A stretch of 64,000 nucleotides of DNA from Sapria himalayana (lineage: Eukaryota; Streptophyta; Magnoliopsida; Malpighiales; Rafflesiaceae). The translations under genes were made by a program, and so were the position numbers. Under the pieces are notes generated by a model, which did no database searches, was not told where the DNA came from, and saw only the letters and a program-made list of their open reading frames with translations. Below are positions 15,578-27,506 of this stretch, piece by piece. How positions within the stretch are numbered: position 1 is the stretch's first letter; every line of letters starts with the position of its first letter. The stretch spans positions 231,318 through 295,317 of the forward strand of contig JAREIK010016253.1 of the NCBI GenBank assembly GCA_029783825.1, in the 5' to 3' direction.

Positions 15578-17950
15578 ATTGATTAATAAAAAGAATGATA
15601 GACATACATATAGAAAGAAAGATAGATAGATAAATAGATAAATAGATAGGTAGATTGTTTGACAAATAGATAGATAGATAAATAGACAGATAGATATACA
15701 GATATAATGATAAAGAGATACATAGATTAATAAACATAATGATTGTCAAAATGATAAATTGATTGATATACAGATTTATAGGTAGATTTATAACCAGATT
15801 TATAGATAGATTTATAAACAAAAAGATAGGAAAATAGATAAACAGATAATAGAATGTTTGACTGATTATTAGATAGATAATTTAGAGATAGGTAGATAAA
15901 AGATAGATAGATAGATAAATAGATAGATATACAGATAGATAGATAGACAGATAGATAGATAGATAGATAGATAGGTAGGTAGGTATTGAGATAAATAAAT
16001 TGATAGATTTATAGATAAAAAGACTTAAAGAAAGGAAGATAGATAGATAGATAGATAGACAAATAGATAAATAAATAGATAGATATATAGATAGATAGTT
16101 AGATAGATAGATAGATAGACAAATAGATAGACAAATAGATAGACAGATAGATAGATAAAAAGATAGATATATAGATAGATATTTAGATTGATAGTTTTAT
16201 AGATAGATTTATAGATAGACAAAGAGATAGAAAAATAGATACATATTTAGGTAAGCATATAGTCAAGAAGACATATAGACAGATAGACAGATAGATAGAC
16301 AGAGAAATAAACAAAAAATAAATAGACTGATATACTAATACACAAATAGATAGACATATAGACAGACATATAGATAGACATATAGATAGATAGTTTGATA
16401 GATAGATTTATAGATCGATTGATAGAAAGATAAATAGTTATTTTGATAGATAAATAAATAGATAAAAAGAAAGAAAGAAAGATAGATAGCTAGACAAATA
16501 TATTGATAGATAGAGTGATACATAAATAGATAGATAGATATAAAGATATATAGATATTTTGACAGGTAGATAGATAGATAGACTAATAGATGAAATGATA
16601 TATAGATAATAGGTAGATAGATAGATAGAAATATAGATATATTGATAGATAGATAGATAGACAAACAGATAGATCAATAGATTTATAGATAGATTGATAT
16701 ATACATATAAAGAAAGAAAGATTGATTGATTGATTGAGAGAAAGGCATATAGATAGATAGCTAAAAAAATATGTAGATTGAAAGATTGATTAACAAATAG
16801 ATAGATAGAGAGATAGATAGATAGATAGAAAGATTGATTGATTGATTGATTGACAGATAGATTGAGAGATAGAAACATAGATAGATAGATAGATAGAGAG
16901 ATATAGATAGATAGACAGATAGATACATCGATAAATAGAAACTTAGATACATAGATAAAATAATAGATAGTTAGATAGATAGATAGATACATACATACAT
17001 AGATTAATGGATAGACAAATAGATAGACAAATAGTTACACATAAAATAAATATATAGACATATAGATAGTTAGATAGACTTATTAAAAAATAGATAAACA
17101 TTTTGATAAATAGATTAATATATAGATCAATTAGTAGAATGATAAATTTAATAATATATAGATTGATAGACAAATATATAGACATATAGATAGAACATAG
17201 ATAGATAGATTGACAGATAGATATATAGATAGACAGCTAGATTAACTGAAAGATGGAAAGATAGATAGATAGATTGATAGTTATATAGATAGACAGACAT
17301 ATACAAAGATTGATAGATAGATAGTCTAAAATATAGATAGATAAATAGATATATAGTTAGATAGATTAATAGATAGATTGATAGAGAGATATAAAGTTAG
17401 ATATATAGATATATAGAGAGATAGAGAGATAAATAGACAAATAGATAGAGAGATAGACTGAAATAAAGATAGATAGAAATATAGATTCATAGATATATAG
17501 ATAAATAGATAGATAGATATATCTAGATAGATATATTGATAGATAAATAGATAAATAAACACATCGATAGGTAGATTGATAGAAAGATAAATAGATAATA
17601 TACATATTAATTGATTTATAGATAGATAGAATAATGAATTGACAGATAAATAGACATATAGATAGACATATTATTAGATAGATAGATATATAGACAGATA
17701 GATAGTAAGATCGATAGACAATTTGATAAACATATAGATATATAGTTACATTGAAAGATATATTGACAAATAGAAAGATAGAAATATATACAGATAGATA
17801 GATTTATATATAGATAATTAGATAGATAAATAGATAAATAGATAAATAGATAGGTAGATAGAAAAATAGATAGATATAAAAATAAACTAACTAGTAGGTA
17901 GAGAGATAGGTAGATAGTCAGGCAAATAGATTCAATAATAGATAGATGGA
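13411..17950 (+). repeat. Second pair of ~4.2-kb higher-order repeat units in the GATA array
   Basis: The block 13411-13750 is repeated in order at about 17636-17950. Anchors include GTTACATTGAAAGATATATT at 13531 and 17745 (offset 4214) and CTAACTAGTAGGTAG at 13681 and 17887 (offset 4206). Both copies also share the following TAGTCAGGCAAATA variant. The offset is close to that of the 0-7 kb pair, which suggests repeated duplication of blocks of similar length. Confidence 0.75.
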
Positions 17951-18319
17951 CAAACAAACAAACAAACAAATAAATATGCATATAAATAGAAAATATATAC
18001 TTAGATAGATAGATAGATAGACAGATAGATTAAGATAGACATACAGATAGATAGATAGCTAGCTAGATAAAAAGCTAGATAGACACATAGATAGAAAATA
18101 GATAAATAACTAGATATATAGATTTATAGTTCGACAAATAGAAAGATAGATTAAATGATTGATAATAAATTTATAGAAATATTGATAGATAGATTTATAA
18201 ACAGATTAATACACAAATTGATTGATAAATAGATAGTTTGATTAATTCATTGATATATAGATAGAAACAAGATAGACATATAAAATTAGATAACCTTTTT
18301 GATAGATAGATAGATAGTA

Positions 18320-18405
18320 CTTATCTCTAATAGTCTACAATAAATATTCACATATATACTAGCATTTCACATGTGCATATATTAATATAGTATATGTAGA
18401 TATAA
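18320..18405. other. Short AT-rich unique sequence after the array
   Basis: GATA units end and AT-rich, non-repetitive sequence follows. I see no gene or signal apart from the inverted-repeat cluster that starts at 18406. Confidence 0.6.
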
Positions 18406-18499
18406 ACTATAGTATTATGCGTACATATATACTGAGTACATATATACTCAGTATATACGTACATAAAATACTATAGTATTTTATGTATGTATATACTGA
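18406..18499. repeat. Nested inverted-repeat cluster
   Basis: A 32-base arm (18406-18437, beginning ACTATAGTATTATGCGTAC) is followed after an 8-base loop by its imperfect reverse complement (18446-18477). The motif then appears again in forward orientation at 18470-18499, sharing the self-complementary ACTATAGT. The result is three alternating copies able to form two mutually exclusive hairpins. It abuts the trinucleotide island. I do not recognise it as a known element end. Confidence 0.7.
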
Positions 18500-19062
18500 C
18501 TAAATACATACGTAGATACTGCATTCGTTGATGTTGCTACCGTTCCTGTTGTTGCTGCCGCTCTTGCCGCTGCCGCTATTGTTGGCACTACTACCGCTGT
18601 CGCTTCTGCCGCTTCTACTGCTTCTGTCAGCACTACCGCTACTACCGGCACTACCGCTACTGCCGATGATACCACCTCTGCCAGTGCTGCAGCTGCTACC
18701 GCCGCTGCCACTACTGCCACTATTGTTGACAATACCGATGATACCTTTGCTGCTACCAATATCGATGCTGCCACTATCTCCGCCACTGGCACTGATGCCA
18801 CTGCTACATTCGATGCAGCCGTTGCCCCTGATGCAGTCGCTCCCTCCGTGGCACCGTTTCCGCTGATGTCGCTACTGCCCCTGCTGCGCCCACTACCACT
18901 ACTGTCACTGTTACAATTGTTGCCACCGTTGTCGCCACTACCGCCGCTACCACTGATGCGGCCTCTGCCATTGTTGCCGCCTCTGTTACCGCTACCACTA
19001 TTGCCACTGCTACAACCATCGCTGCCATTGCTGCTCCTAGTTCCACTTCTTCCACTACTAAA
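18500..19062 (+). repeat. GCN/ACN trinucleotide island; possible Ala/Thr-rich coding remnant
   Basis: This stretch is much richer in GC than its surroundings and is built of triplets with C as the middle base (GCT, GCC, ACT, ACC, with some GTT and GAT). Read from 18527 on the + strand it is open for more than 100 codons and rich in Ala, Thr, Val and Asp. After one frame slip near 18850 the same Ala/Thr pattern resumes to about 19060. The frame has no ATG near its start. The other + frame and one minus frame are also open, as Leu/Pro- and Ala/Val-rich strings, because such triplets rarely make stops. The simplest reading is a degenerate trinucleotide satellite. An Ala/Thr-rich low-complexity exon cannot be excluded. 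Confidence 0.6.
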
Positions 19063-19580
19063 TATAGGCTTTTACTTACCTATACTAGGCTAAAACTTTT
19101 CCCACATAATTTGGAGACACACAAACATATTCATAGATATATAAAAATAATAATTATAGACATGAACAAACACAAATTAAAGTTGATTGGCATATAGCTT
19201 TAACAAAAATCCAAAAGATGTCTAGTAATTATCTTTAGAGAGAAAGAGAGTGCAAAAATAAAATGTTTTAGGAATAATAAATATAAAATAAGCTAGCCCT
19301 CCTTTTGATAAAACTAAAATTGGTAAATATGGGACCCATGCATTGGAATGACCGTGATAATGTATGAATGCTCTGAATAAGAATTTTTTCATGTGTCTCA
19401 GATAATGTGTCCTGCAAAGATTCATAATTAGGTTAATTAAAAATGCAAAGAACTAAACCAGAATAAAAAAATTGTAACCTGCAAAAAAATTTCATAATTA
19501 TTTGCTACAGATATACAAAAATAAATAATAGTTCAGATGTAATTCTCATATGAAATCATCCTCATAATTGGTAGGGAATG
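19063..19580. other. AT-rich sequence without a recognisable gene
   Basis: This is probably the 3' non-coding flank of the CACTA element to its right. A short open frame on the minus strand at 19222-19425 has no recognisable motif. I see no clear transposon terminus. Confidence 0.5.
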
Positions 19581-21530
19581 TTAGCCTGTCCTACGAGGTT
19601 TCACAGGTGGATCTCGGAATGCTATCTGTTGTGCCAATACCGCTAACCATGACTCCATATAGGACATTTGTTGTTGCATTACATTTTTAATTTCTTTCAT
19701 CTCATCATTCATTTCTTTAATTTCTTGCATTTCTTCCATCAAATTAGTAAACTACTCATCCTTCTATTCTTTAATTTCATATATTTCTTCCTTCAATATT
19801 AGATATCTACTCATCCTTCTATTCTTTAATTTATATATTTCTTCCTTTATATGAGATATCTACTCATCATTCTTTTTCATTTTGGTCTTCATAACTACAA
19901 TACGTTCATTTATTTCCATTGCTTGTTGTTTGACTGCCTCATCCACCATTACTAAGACAGATGAATTAGAAGCATGATTGGTACAACAAAATTCCACTAC
20001 CTTCGAGCCAATTTTATACACTTGCTGCTTTTTATGACCTCTTATGGTCTCCAAATAAATAAGATCATAGTCACTTGGTTGAAGATCCATAGAATGCTCA
20101 ACTTATTAATGAGAAACTGTCACACGTTCTGCCATTAGGTACTTGGATAAAATAGAGAAAAAAACTATTCTAGATATACAAAAATTAAATAAATATTTTG
20201 CATTCCAACTAATTTTCAAAAGGTATTGTAGTATTATAAAATCTTATTAATATAAAAAGTTCTTATAACAATCATCTAAGACTTGTTATCAACGAACTAA
20301 CCATCTACTTTCTTCACATGCATCTTCCTAATAATCTCATAAAAATTTGGATCTCGACCCAATTCTCTAGCCTAGAATATATTTTTATTAAGTCATTAAA
20401 AAACAAATGTCAAAAAAATTAACAAAATTAATAAAACCATGCAAAGATTTGATTTATTGGACTATTAGGACAACCACTAAATATATAAATGTTTAAAATT
20501 TTAAAAGTGTACCATATCTCGAGCATATTCAATGCTCGACTTTGACCCTCCTGTCTATTGACAACTTCATGTTCCTAGTCCAACTACCTCACTTCGTTGA
20601 TTTTTGCTGGCAATATCAGATTTTTTATTCACATCTAGCTCCTCCCAATACTTAAGCCACTCGGGCCAGTCATCCTCTGATATAAAATCAGGCCTTTCTT
20701 TGATATTCTTCAATTTATGGATAAAATCAGAATATCATTGAGTAGCTTTGATCTCTCATAATGACTTTATCTTTCCATCAAATTTGGGTGCCCATGTGTA
20801 CTGATTTATATATAGAAAAATCACAAAAGAATTTATATTAACAACAAAATTTTATTATTTACTACTTGAATAATATCCAACATAATAGTTAAGTAATTTG
20901 ATAATTATTTTTCAATGTGTTTGTTTTATTATTTTTACATGAAAGTCATTTAAATAGGACTCTTTTGTTGATTCAAAAACTTTCTTCCAGGAGAATGCTA
21001 AAGAATCATTAATTTTCTTGAAAGACTTTGTAATTATAGTCGAACACTTGTGAGATGGAATAAAACTGTACGAATAAATAAATAACATTGAAAAAAAGTA
21101 AATCATAACAATATAAAAAAACCACTAACAGAAACATCAAAATTTTGTTTTCAAGTCATTTTTACATATTTCTTTTACCTCCCATCCACAATCTCAATTT
21201 CTAACTTTGCACTGACTACAGAGGAAGACACATCATTTAATGATGTCGTTGGTTTTGTAATGAGGAAACTATTGGTGTACAATATGGTGTAGAAGATAGA
21301 GATGGATCAAAAGTGTGTGGAGGAAGCACAATGGGTGGTGGGCTTACATCTGATAAAGGTGATAGTAGAGGTCTCAATGATGGTGATTGTGATAGAAATG
21401 AAGATGGTGATTGTGATGTTAAAGTCTAGATATGGTGATAGAAATGAACATGATGTAGCATACTAGAAGAATTTGGTTCATTTATGTGTCCACGTCCACC
21501 TCCATCATGGCCACATCCTTTAGGCACAAT
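19581..21530 (-). pseudogene. CACTA second protein, plant transposase Ptta/En/Spm family, broken
   Basis: Read from high to low coordinates, the fragments follow the family order. First comes a Pro/Ser-rich N-terminus (about 21530-21240, with SPSLRPLLSPLSDVSPPP). Then KCSTIITKSFKKINDSLAFSW appears in part (about 21060-20990). A probable intron follows. Next is the conserved block with HKLKNIKERPDFISEDDWPE and WLKYWEELD (about 20800-20620), then a TGGSKS segment (about 20550) and ELGRDPNFYEII (about 20370-20310). The C-terminal part contains LETIRGHKKQQVYKIGSK (about 20060-20000) and a Glu/Lys-rich coiled coil ending in PPVKPRRTG before the stop at 19581-19583. Stops fall inside several blocks. 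In En/Spm elements the second protein binds subterminal repeats; that role is inferred from the family. It lies downstream of the TNP2 gene on the same strand. Confidence 0.85.
19752..19865 (-). repeat. 53-55-bp tandem repeat coding for the coiled coil
   Basis: The + strand motif CTACTCATC starts at 19752, 19807 and 19860, each time followed (leftmost copies) by CTTCTATTCTTTAATTT. Read on the minus strand the units encode Glu/Lys/Ile-rich helix such as KEEIYEIKE. The 55- and 53-bp spacing suggests an original 54-bp (18-codon) unit damaged by indels. Confidence 0.75.
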
Positions 21531-21669
21531 TTGCGATACAAAATAAAACATCGACAAACAATAAAGATATGATGAACAATCATGCATTTTAGAATAAAAT
21601 GCACCGATAAATTTCAACAAAATATAATTTTTTTTGATAGTTTAATATTATAATACAAATTATAACAAT

Positions 21670-24600
21670 TTAATTATTGGCATCCCTGTCATCCTCCAAT
21701 GGATCTTCTGATATTTTGTCTGATTCCGATAGAAGTTCGAACTCATCTTCAAATAGAAATTGATCATCTTCAATTTCTATTATGCTACCATTTGAATCAC
21801 ATAAATTTTTTGGATCTTCATCTACATTCATAGAGACAATATTATGTATGTCATCTTCTTGGAATGCCAGTGCAATATCTAATTCTGCACTTCTTTGTTG
21901 TGATGTTGGAACATCAAATTTTGACAGAGCTTTGATTTTGCAAATCACCCACAATCACTCTTATCATGAGATAAACTCGGATAATTACAATAATATACTT
22001 GAGCGGCATGAACTACCATAATAAATGGCTCATATCGATTATATCTGTGTTTATGGTTAACATCAAATAGCTTATAATCTGAATGAATCTTTGTGCCCAC
22101 ATTTTGTGTAGGATTAAACTACTCGCACTTAAATAATACAATCCTGTTATTTTCGAGTCTAGGATACTCCAACTCAATAACTTCTTTGAGTTGACCATAA
22201 ATCAATCTCATCTACATTATAACCTGCGCCTTTAATGCATACACTACTATTCATTGTTATTTTAGAAGAACCATGCCTGATTGTATGAAATTTATATCTA
22301 TTAAAAAAATACTCAGGATAGGTTGTCACATATCTAAATGGGCCTTTACTTAGATTCTGAAATAAAATATTTGAATCTCCATTTGAAGGATCAATTGCAG
22401 TGACATAAATTTAAAAATTAATATTAACAAATATAAGATAATAATAAATTAAATAATTTAAAATTTTAAAACTTAATAATTCTCACATAATGTTTGAACC
22501 AATTCACAAATTCAGGATCTAGCGTATAATTGACATCTTTGCTAGAAATTGCTGGTTGCCTATATTTTAACTACTTGACATAAATACTACACAAATATAA
22601 AAAAAAATAATATCAATTTTTAATAATTAATATTAAATATAAAATTAAACTATCATTAAACCTGCAACCATTTTGTGAAAACATACTCAATATATGGTGC
22701 AGCCTCCTCACTATTAAGTAAGACATAGCTTCGGGTTGCTTTGTATTCTTCATCTATCATACATCTTTTTATTCCTCTTTCAAATGCTCTTCCAGAGTTC
22801 TTGAAGATAGATAGTTTGTTCACAGAATCATCTTTTACCATCACATTACCTTCATCATTCCGAAGCATATTTATATGCTTTGTATTGACATAATCCTCAA
22901 AATAATAAGAATAAAATGATGATGCTTCTTCTACTAACGATGCATTGTAAATTGAACCTTCAACTTATGCCTTATTTCTAACATTCATTTTCAACTTACG
23001 AAGATACCTAAAACCACAATGTTAGGTTTCAATTATATTAAATTACAATATTACTTTATTTACAAAATAATAAAACACAGCAAATTATATGTATTTACCT
23101 CTCAAAAGGATACATCCACCTATATTGCACTGGCCTGCTATCCTTGCTTCATATGCCAAATGGACTTGCAAATGCTCCATTGAGTCAAAAAACTTAATGG
23201 GAATATCTGTTCAAGTTTACAAATAATAAGTGAAATGTCATTCTCCAGCCTTACCATGTCATCTATTTTGATTATGGTTACAGTTAACTATTTGAAAAAC
23301 AAACAAAGTTTTGTAAGGGCCTTTCAAACACTTAGGAGAAGTAATTCACATAATGCTTTTGGTATTAATCTCTGCATAAATACGTGACAGTCATGACTTT
23401 TCATTCCAAATAACTTAAGATTCTTCATATCCACACATCTACCCATTTTTGACACATATCCATCATGGAATTTCAAAATTTTAACCTATTCACACAATAT
23501 ATATCTTGCCTTCTTATCAAGCATGTAGCAAGCTTTAAGAATTTTTATGTTGCCACATTCAGTTTCAATTCAGGATGCCGACAGTAAACATTCAGCTCTT
23601 ATCTTGATTTTAAAGTATTTTTTGTTTTTCCGTCTACATTAAGGATAATTTTGAAAACATTGTCAAATACAATTTTTTTGAATATGTATTACATTTAAGT
23701 TATGACGAATTAAATTGGACTTCCAATATGGCAAGTCACAAAATATACTACATTTCCTCCAGCCAAAATTATATATATTGGTCGATTACTTCCAGTAGTA
23801 TCTTTTTTAGTTACCTTCTTCAAACCTAATCTCTAAAACTCTATAATAATATTATCTCCTAAACGAATTGCTGATGCAACTGTCATCATAATTTTATTTT
23901 TTCGAAATGTAGTTCTATTTCTTCAAAATGGATGATTCTTTAAATATGCAATAAAGTCAAAATTGTTTACCACTAAATTAGAGGGTAAATGCATCAAAAT
24001 TTATCATGCAATACGGGAATATGAATCATCCTACACTACTCTAGCCATACAACATTGAATATGCAATAAAGTCACCTACCATCCACATAATGGCTACCTA
24101 TATAATGAAATTTTGCTTCATTGAGATATCATATGTATCAATGCCAAAATCTCACAAATGATTTAACTCTGCAATAAGAAGCTGTATGAAAACATCCAAC
24201 ATGTCTTTAAGATTTTTTGGCCCTAGAACCAATATTGACAAAAACATATATTGCTTCTTCATACACAATCTTGGAGGCAAGTTACAAGGTGTCACTATGA
24301 CTGGTCATGTTGAATACTGTTGTCCAGATTGCCCAAATGGCTGAAATCCATCCATGTAGAGACCCAATCTCACATTTCGATTTTCAGCTGAAAAATGTTG
24401 ATGTAAATAATTAAAATGCTTCCAAGCAAGTGAATCTGATAGATGATGCATTATCCCTTCTTCAACCACATTCTCATAATGTCACCTCATAACATTTGCT
24501 GTAACATTTGATGTATATAGTCTCTATAATCGAGTAATTAATAAAAAATAATACATCTTCTTATATACAACCTTTAATTTTTGTGGCATATCTACAACAC

Positions 24601-25232
24601 GAGGTACCTATTTAAACGAGGATGATCACAAAACATACAACTAATCAAATCACTATCACCACCCCAATATAACATAAATCCATTTAAACAACAATCAATT
24701 TTTTTGGCTAAATTCCTCGTAGTAATTTCTTAGTGTTGTAAAAGTTATTAGTGATCAAATTATTATCAGGAACAATCTTTTTCATTAGTTTTGTAACTTG
24801 ATCATTTAATTTCTTAGACATATGATTTTCTGACTTAATGCTCATAAGTCGAGCCACAAGTGACAATTGTGAATATGTTTTATAACCAAGCCATAATTCT
24901 TTATCTGCAGCTTTAAGCATTTCATAAAATTTCTAAGCTTCAGAATTAGGTGGGTCATCCATGTAATTCATATTGAAGTCAGCACCAGTAGCTTGCATGA
25001 TCATTCGATGGCATGTATTTGATGATTCTTCACCACAAGAAAATGATTCAGTATCCTCATTTTGGTCAATGTTCAGAGCCTTTGTACTTTTCCCATGATA
25101 AATCCAAACAAAATAATTTGGCACAAAGCCATATTTTGCCAAATGGTATCTTATAGTGTTTGCATCACGAAAAGGGATTTTCTTACACTTGCGATGAATA
25201 CATGAACACTTTATTTTTTTCCATCCATCCAT
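21670..25232 (-). pseudogene. TNP2-like CACTA transposase, broken
   Basis: The N-terminus (25232-24933) is a transposase-associated zinc-binding domain with CSCIHRKCKK and YHLAKYGFVPNYFVWIYHG. It is followed by KELWLGYKTYSQLS (about 24890-24850) and DCCLNGFMLYWGGDSD (about 24700-24650). The transposase core has GLYMDGFQPFG (about 24330-24362), MWMVGDFIAYSMLYGW (about 24060-24110), SHDCHVFMQRLIP (about 23362-23402) and AGPVQYRWMYPFE (about 23101-23142). The C-terminal domain (22190-21970) carries VIELEYPRLENNRIVLFKC and YEPFIMVVHAAQVYY, then a Glu/Asp-rich tail ending at 21670. Trp codons have become stops in at least two places, inside the YSTWPV-type motif near 24312 and after FKCE near 22123, and there are several frameshifts. 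In intact relatives this protein cuts and joins the element ends. Here it is certainly dead. The start chosen is the first Met before the zinc-binding domain. Confidence 0.93.
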
Positions 25233-25624
25233 CTCGATTGACTACATGCAAAATTGATGAAAGTTTCAAGCCCACTCAAAAAATATTTATTCAAAAATCA
25301 ATTAATAAACCTTCTGTACATCCACTTATGATCTGAACTCATTTTGCCCTATTTTATTTACAAAAAGTAATGCTCAATCATTATTTTGAATTAACCATTC
25401 TATTACTTCAAAATATACTAATATTTAATTAAAATTTTTTATAGATGAATATTTAAAAATTAAATATCATGAATATCAAGGCAATACATTTTAAGAAACT
25501 ACATAAATAGATAAAGCCATTTGTAGCACAATAAATATTACTAGATATCACAGTAATACTAGATAAAAGGAGCAAAATATGATGATACACAAGAAAGGAA
25601 AGCAAAAAAGAAAGACATTTAAAG
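25233..25624. other. AT-rich upstream flank of the CACTA transposase gene
   Basis: There is no recognisable coding or repeat structure. It lies where the 5' untranslated region and 5' terminus of the CACTA element would be expected, but I see no TAGTG end or subterminal repeat series. Confidence 0.4.
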
Positions 25625-26045
25625 TTTGAAGGGGAGAGGGAGAGAGAGCACGCAAGAGAGAGAGAGAGAGAGAAGGTGGGGAGAGAGAGAGGATAGAGAA
25701 AAGGGAAGATGAGCGGAGAGAGAGAGAGAGAGAGGAGAGAGATGAGAGAGAGAGAGAAGGAGGGAGAGAGGGGGAGAGAAATGGTGATAGGGAGAGAGAG
25801 GGGGGAGAAATGGTGAAAGGGATAGGAGGGAAAGAGAGAGAGGGGAAGAGGGAGAGGGAGAGAGAGGGAAAGTGAGAGAAAGAGTGAGAGAGAAGGAGAG
25901 AGGGGGGGGAGAGAGAGATAGAACAAGCAAGAGAGGAGCGAGAAAGAAAATAACAAGAGAGTGTGTGTGACACATAAAGAAAAAATGGAATAGAGTGACA
26001 AAAATAATTAGAGAGGGATAGAGAGAGATAGAGAGTGCAGTGTTA
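25625..26045. repeat. (GA)n-rich polypurine tract
   Basis: The + strand is almost all purine: GAGAGA runs mixed with GGGAGAG and GGAGAGA variants. The complementary strand gives open frames of Ser/Leu/Pro only, which is an effect of composition. A tract of this kind can form triplex DNA. A similar one is at 33044-33541. Confidence 0.95.
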
Positions 26046-26299
26046 GAATGAAAAATTATATAAAAGAAAATAAAATTTCTTCTATATAAATCTATCAAAT
26101 ATTGCATCTTTTGTCATACATAACTTCATATTTGAGCTTGAGGCCCAAGGGTAGGAATTAGGTAAGAGTGCGACCCTTATTTGTAATATACCATATATGA
26201 GCCTGATCAACATGAACTCTCATGCTATATGCTTACATATTGTTGATATTATATCTTTTGCCATTTAATTTCAAGTTAGTGCAAGAAGTTAGTATTATC
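26046..26299. other. Unique AT-rich spacer
   Basis: It lies between the GA tract and the AT-rich tandem repeat. I see no gene. Confidence 0.4.
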
Positions 26300-27437
26300 C
26301 CAAATATAATTATATGTTAGGATACATATAGTAAATGAAGTTATAAATAGTTACATATAGTAAACCATATAATCATATATAGATATAAGCATACAAGTAG
26401 TTATAAGTAAATATAAATAAATCAATACAAAGTTATAAATAATTATATAGATTTACATATATGTATACATAATTAAAAATAAAGTTATATTTTTTTATAT
26501 AGAGTTATTTATAGTTATAAGAATATGTATATATAGTTATACACATATAGCTAAACATTATGTTGTATGTTTTTATACATATAATTATAAATATTGTTAC
26601 ATGTAGTTATACATATAGTTACATGTATAGTTAAACTTATATTTATACATGTATGTATATATATTTTATCATATAATTTCATATATTTATACATATAGTT
26701 ATGTATAGGTATGTATATACAAAAATTAATTTTTTATACTAATTTTTAAAAATGTATATTAAATAAATATTGTTAATTATATATTTAAATATATTTATGT
26801 ATGACGTTTTTATAGTCATACATATGGAAAGGTAGAATTATTTTTTATTATATGTTAGAATACATATAATATATATAGTTATAAAAAATTATATATCATT
26901 AAACATTTAGTTATATATATATTCATACTAGTAGTTAAATTAAGTTATAGATAAATATATACAAAGTTATAAATAAATATATAGATTTAAATATATGTAT
27001 AGATATATGTATAAATAGTTAAAAATATAGTTATATTTAATTATATAAAGTTTTATTTAGCTTTACAAATATTTATATATAGTTATAGACATGTAATTTA
27101 AAATTATTGTTGTATGTTGTTACACATGTAATTATAAATATAGTTAGATGTGGTTATACATATAGTTACACGAATAGTTAAACTTATATTTATACATGTA
27201 TGTATATATATTTGTTCATATAATTTCATATATTTATACATATAGTTATGTATAGGTATGGATATGCTAAAATACATTTTTTATACTAATATATAAAAAT
27301 GTATATTAAATATATGTTGTTAATTATATATTTAAATATAGGTTATACATTAATAATATAAAATTGTGTATAGTTATATGTTATTATACATATAATATAT
27401 ATAAGTTATAAAAAATTATATATCATTAAACATTTAG

Positions 27438-27506
<69 letters not shown>

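Larger units (their letters stand above)
8758..18319. repeat. Degenerate GATA/GACA array, segment 2
   Basis: The array continues in the same strand orientation as before the GC-rich insertion, which shows that the insertion split one array. It contains a compound TA/TG microsatellite, a long (TA)n run at 11122-11185, a TGTA run near 15027-15049 and (TA)n runs near 15079-15111 and 15543-15575. A short local duplication lies at 12555 and 12682 (offset 127). The right edge is where GATA units stop and unique AT-rich sequence begins. I see no gene. Confidence 0.96.
19581..25232 (-). mobile_element. Decayed CACTA (En/Spm-type) DNA transposon, coding region
   Basis: Two adjacent broken genes on the minus strand have the order and content of an autonomous plant CACTA element. 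A TNP2-like transposase (25232 to 21670) is followed by a Ptta/En/Spm-type second protein (about 21530 to 19581). Both carry many stops and frameshifts, so the element cannot move on its own. I could not find convincing CACTA...TAGTG termini or the expected 3-bp target-site duplication, so the true ends are unknown. The AT-rich tandem repeat from 26300 may or may not belong to it. Confidence 0.88.

Noticed and set aside
1..18319. CRISPR-like alternation of repeats and spacers
   Set aside because: The repeats are tetranucleotides without fixed-length spacers or a conserved longer repeat, and no cas-like gene is present.
19053..19068. CACTACTAAATATAGG as the left terminus of the CACTA element
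   Set aside because: It resembles the terminus at 60344, but CACTACT also arises from the ACT triplets of the island, no subterminal repeats follow, and no matching right end with the same 3-bp flank was found.
18528..19093. Leu/Pro-rich + frames and Ala/Val-rich minus frames as genes
   Set aside because: They are alternative readings of the same triplet repeat and have no codon structure of their own.
25453..26107. Long Ser/Leu/Pro open frames on the minus strand
   Set aside because: They are the complement of a GA microsatellite and overlap in three frames.
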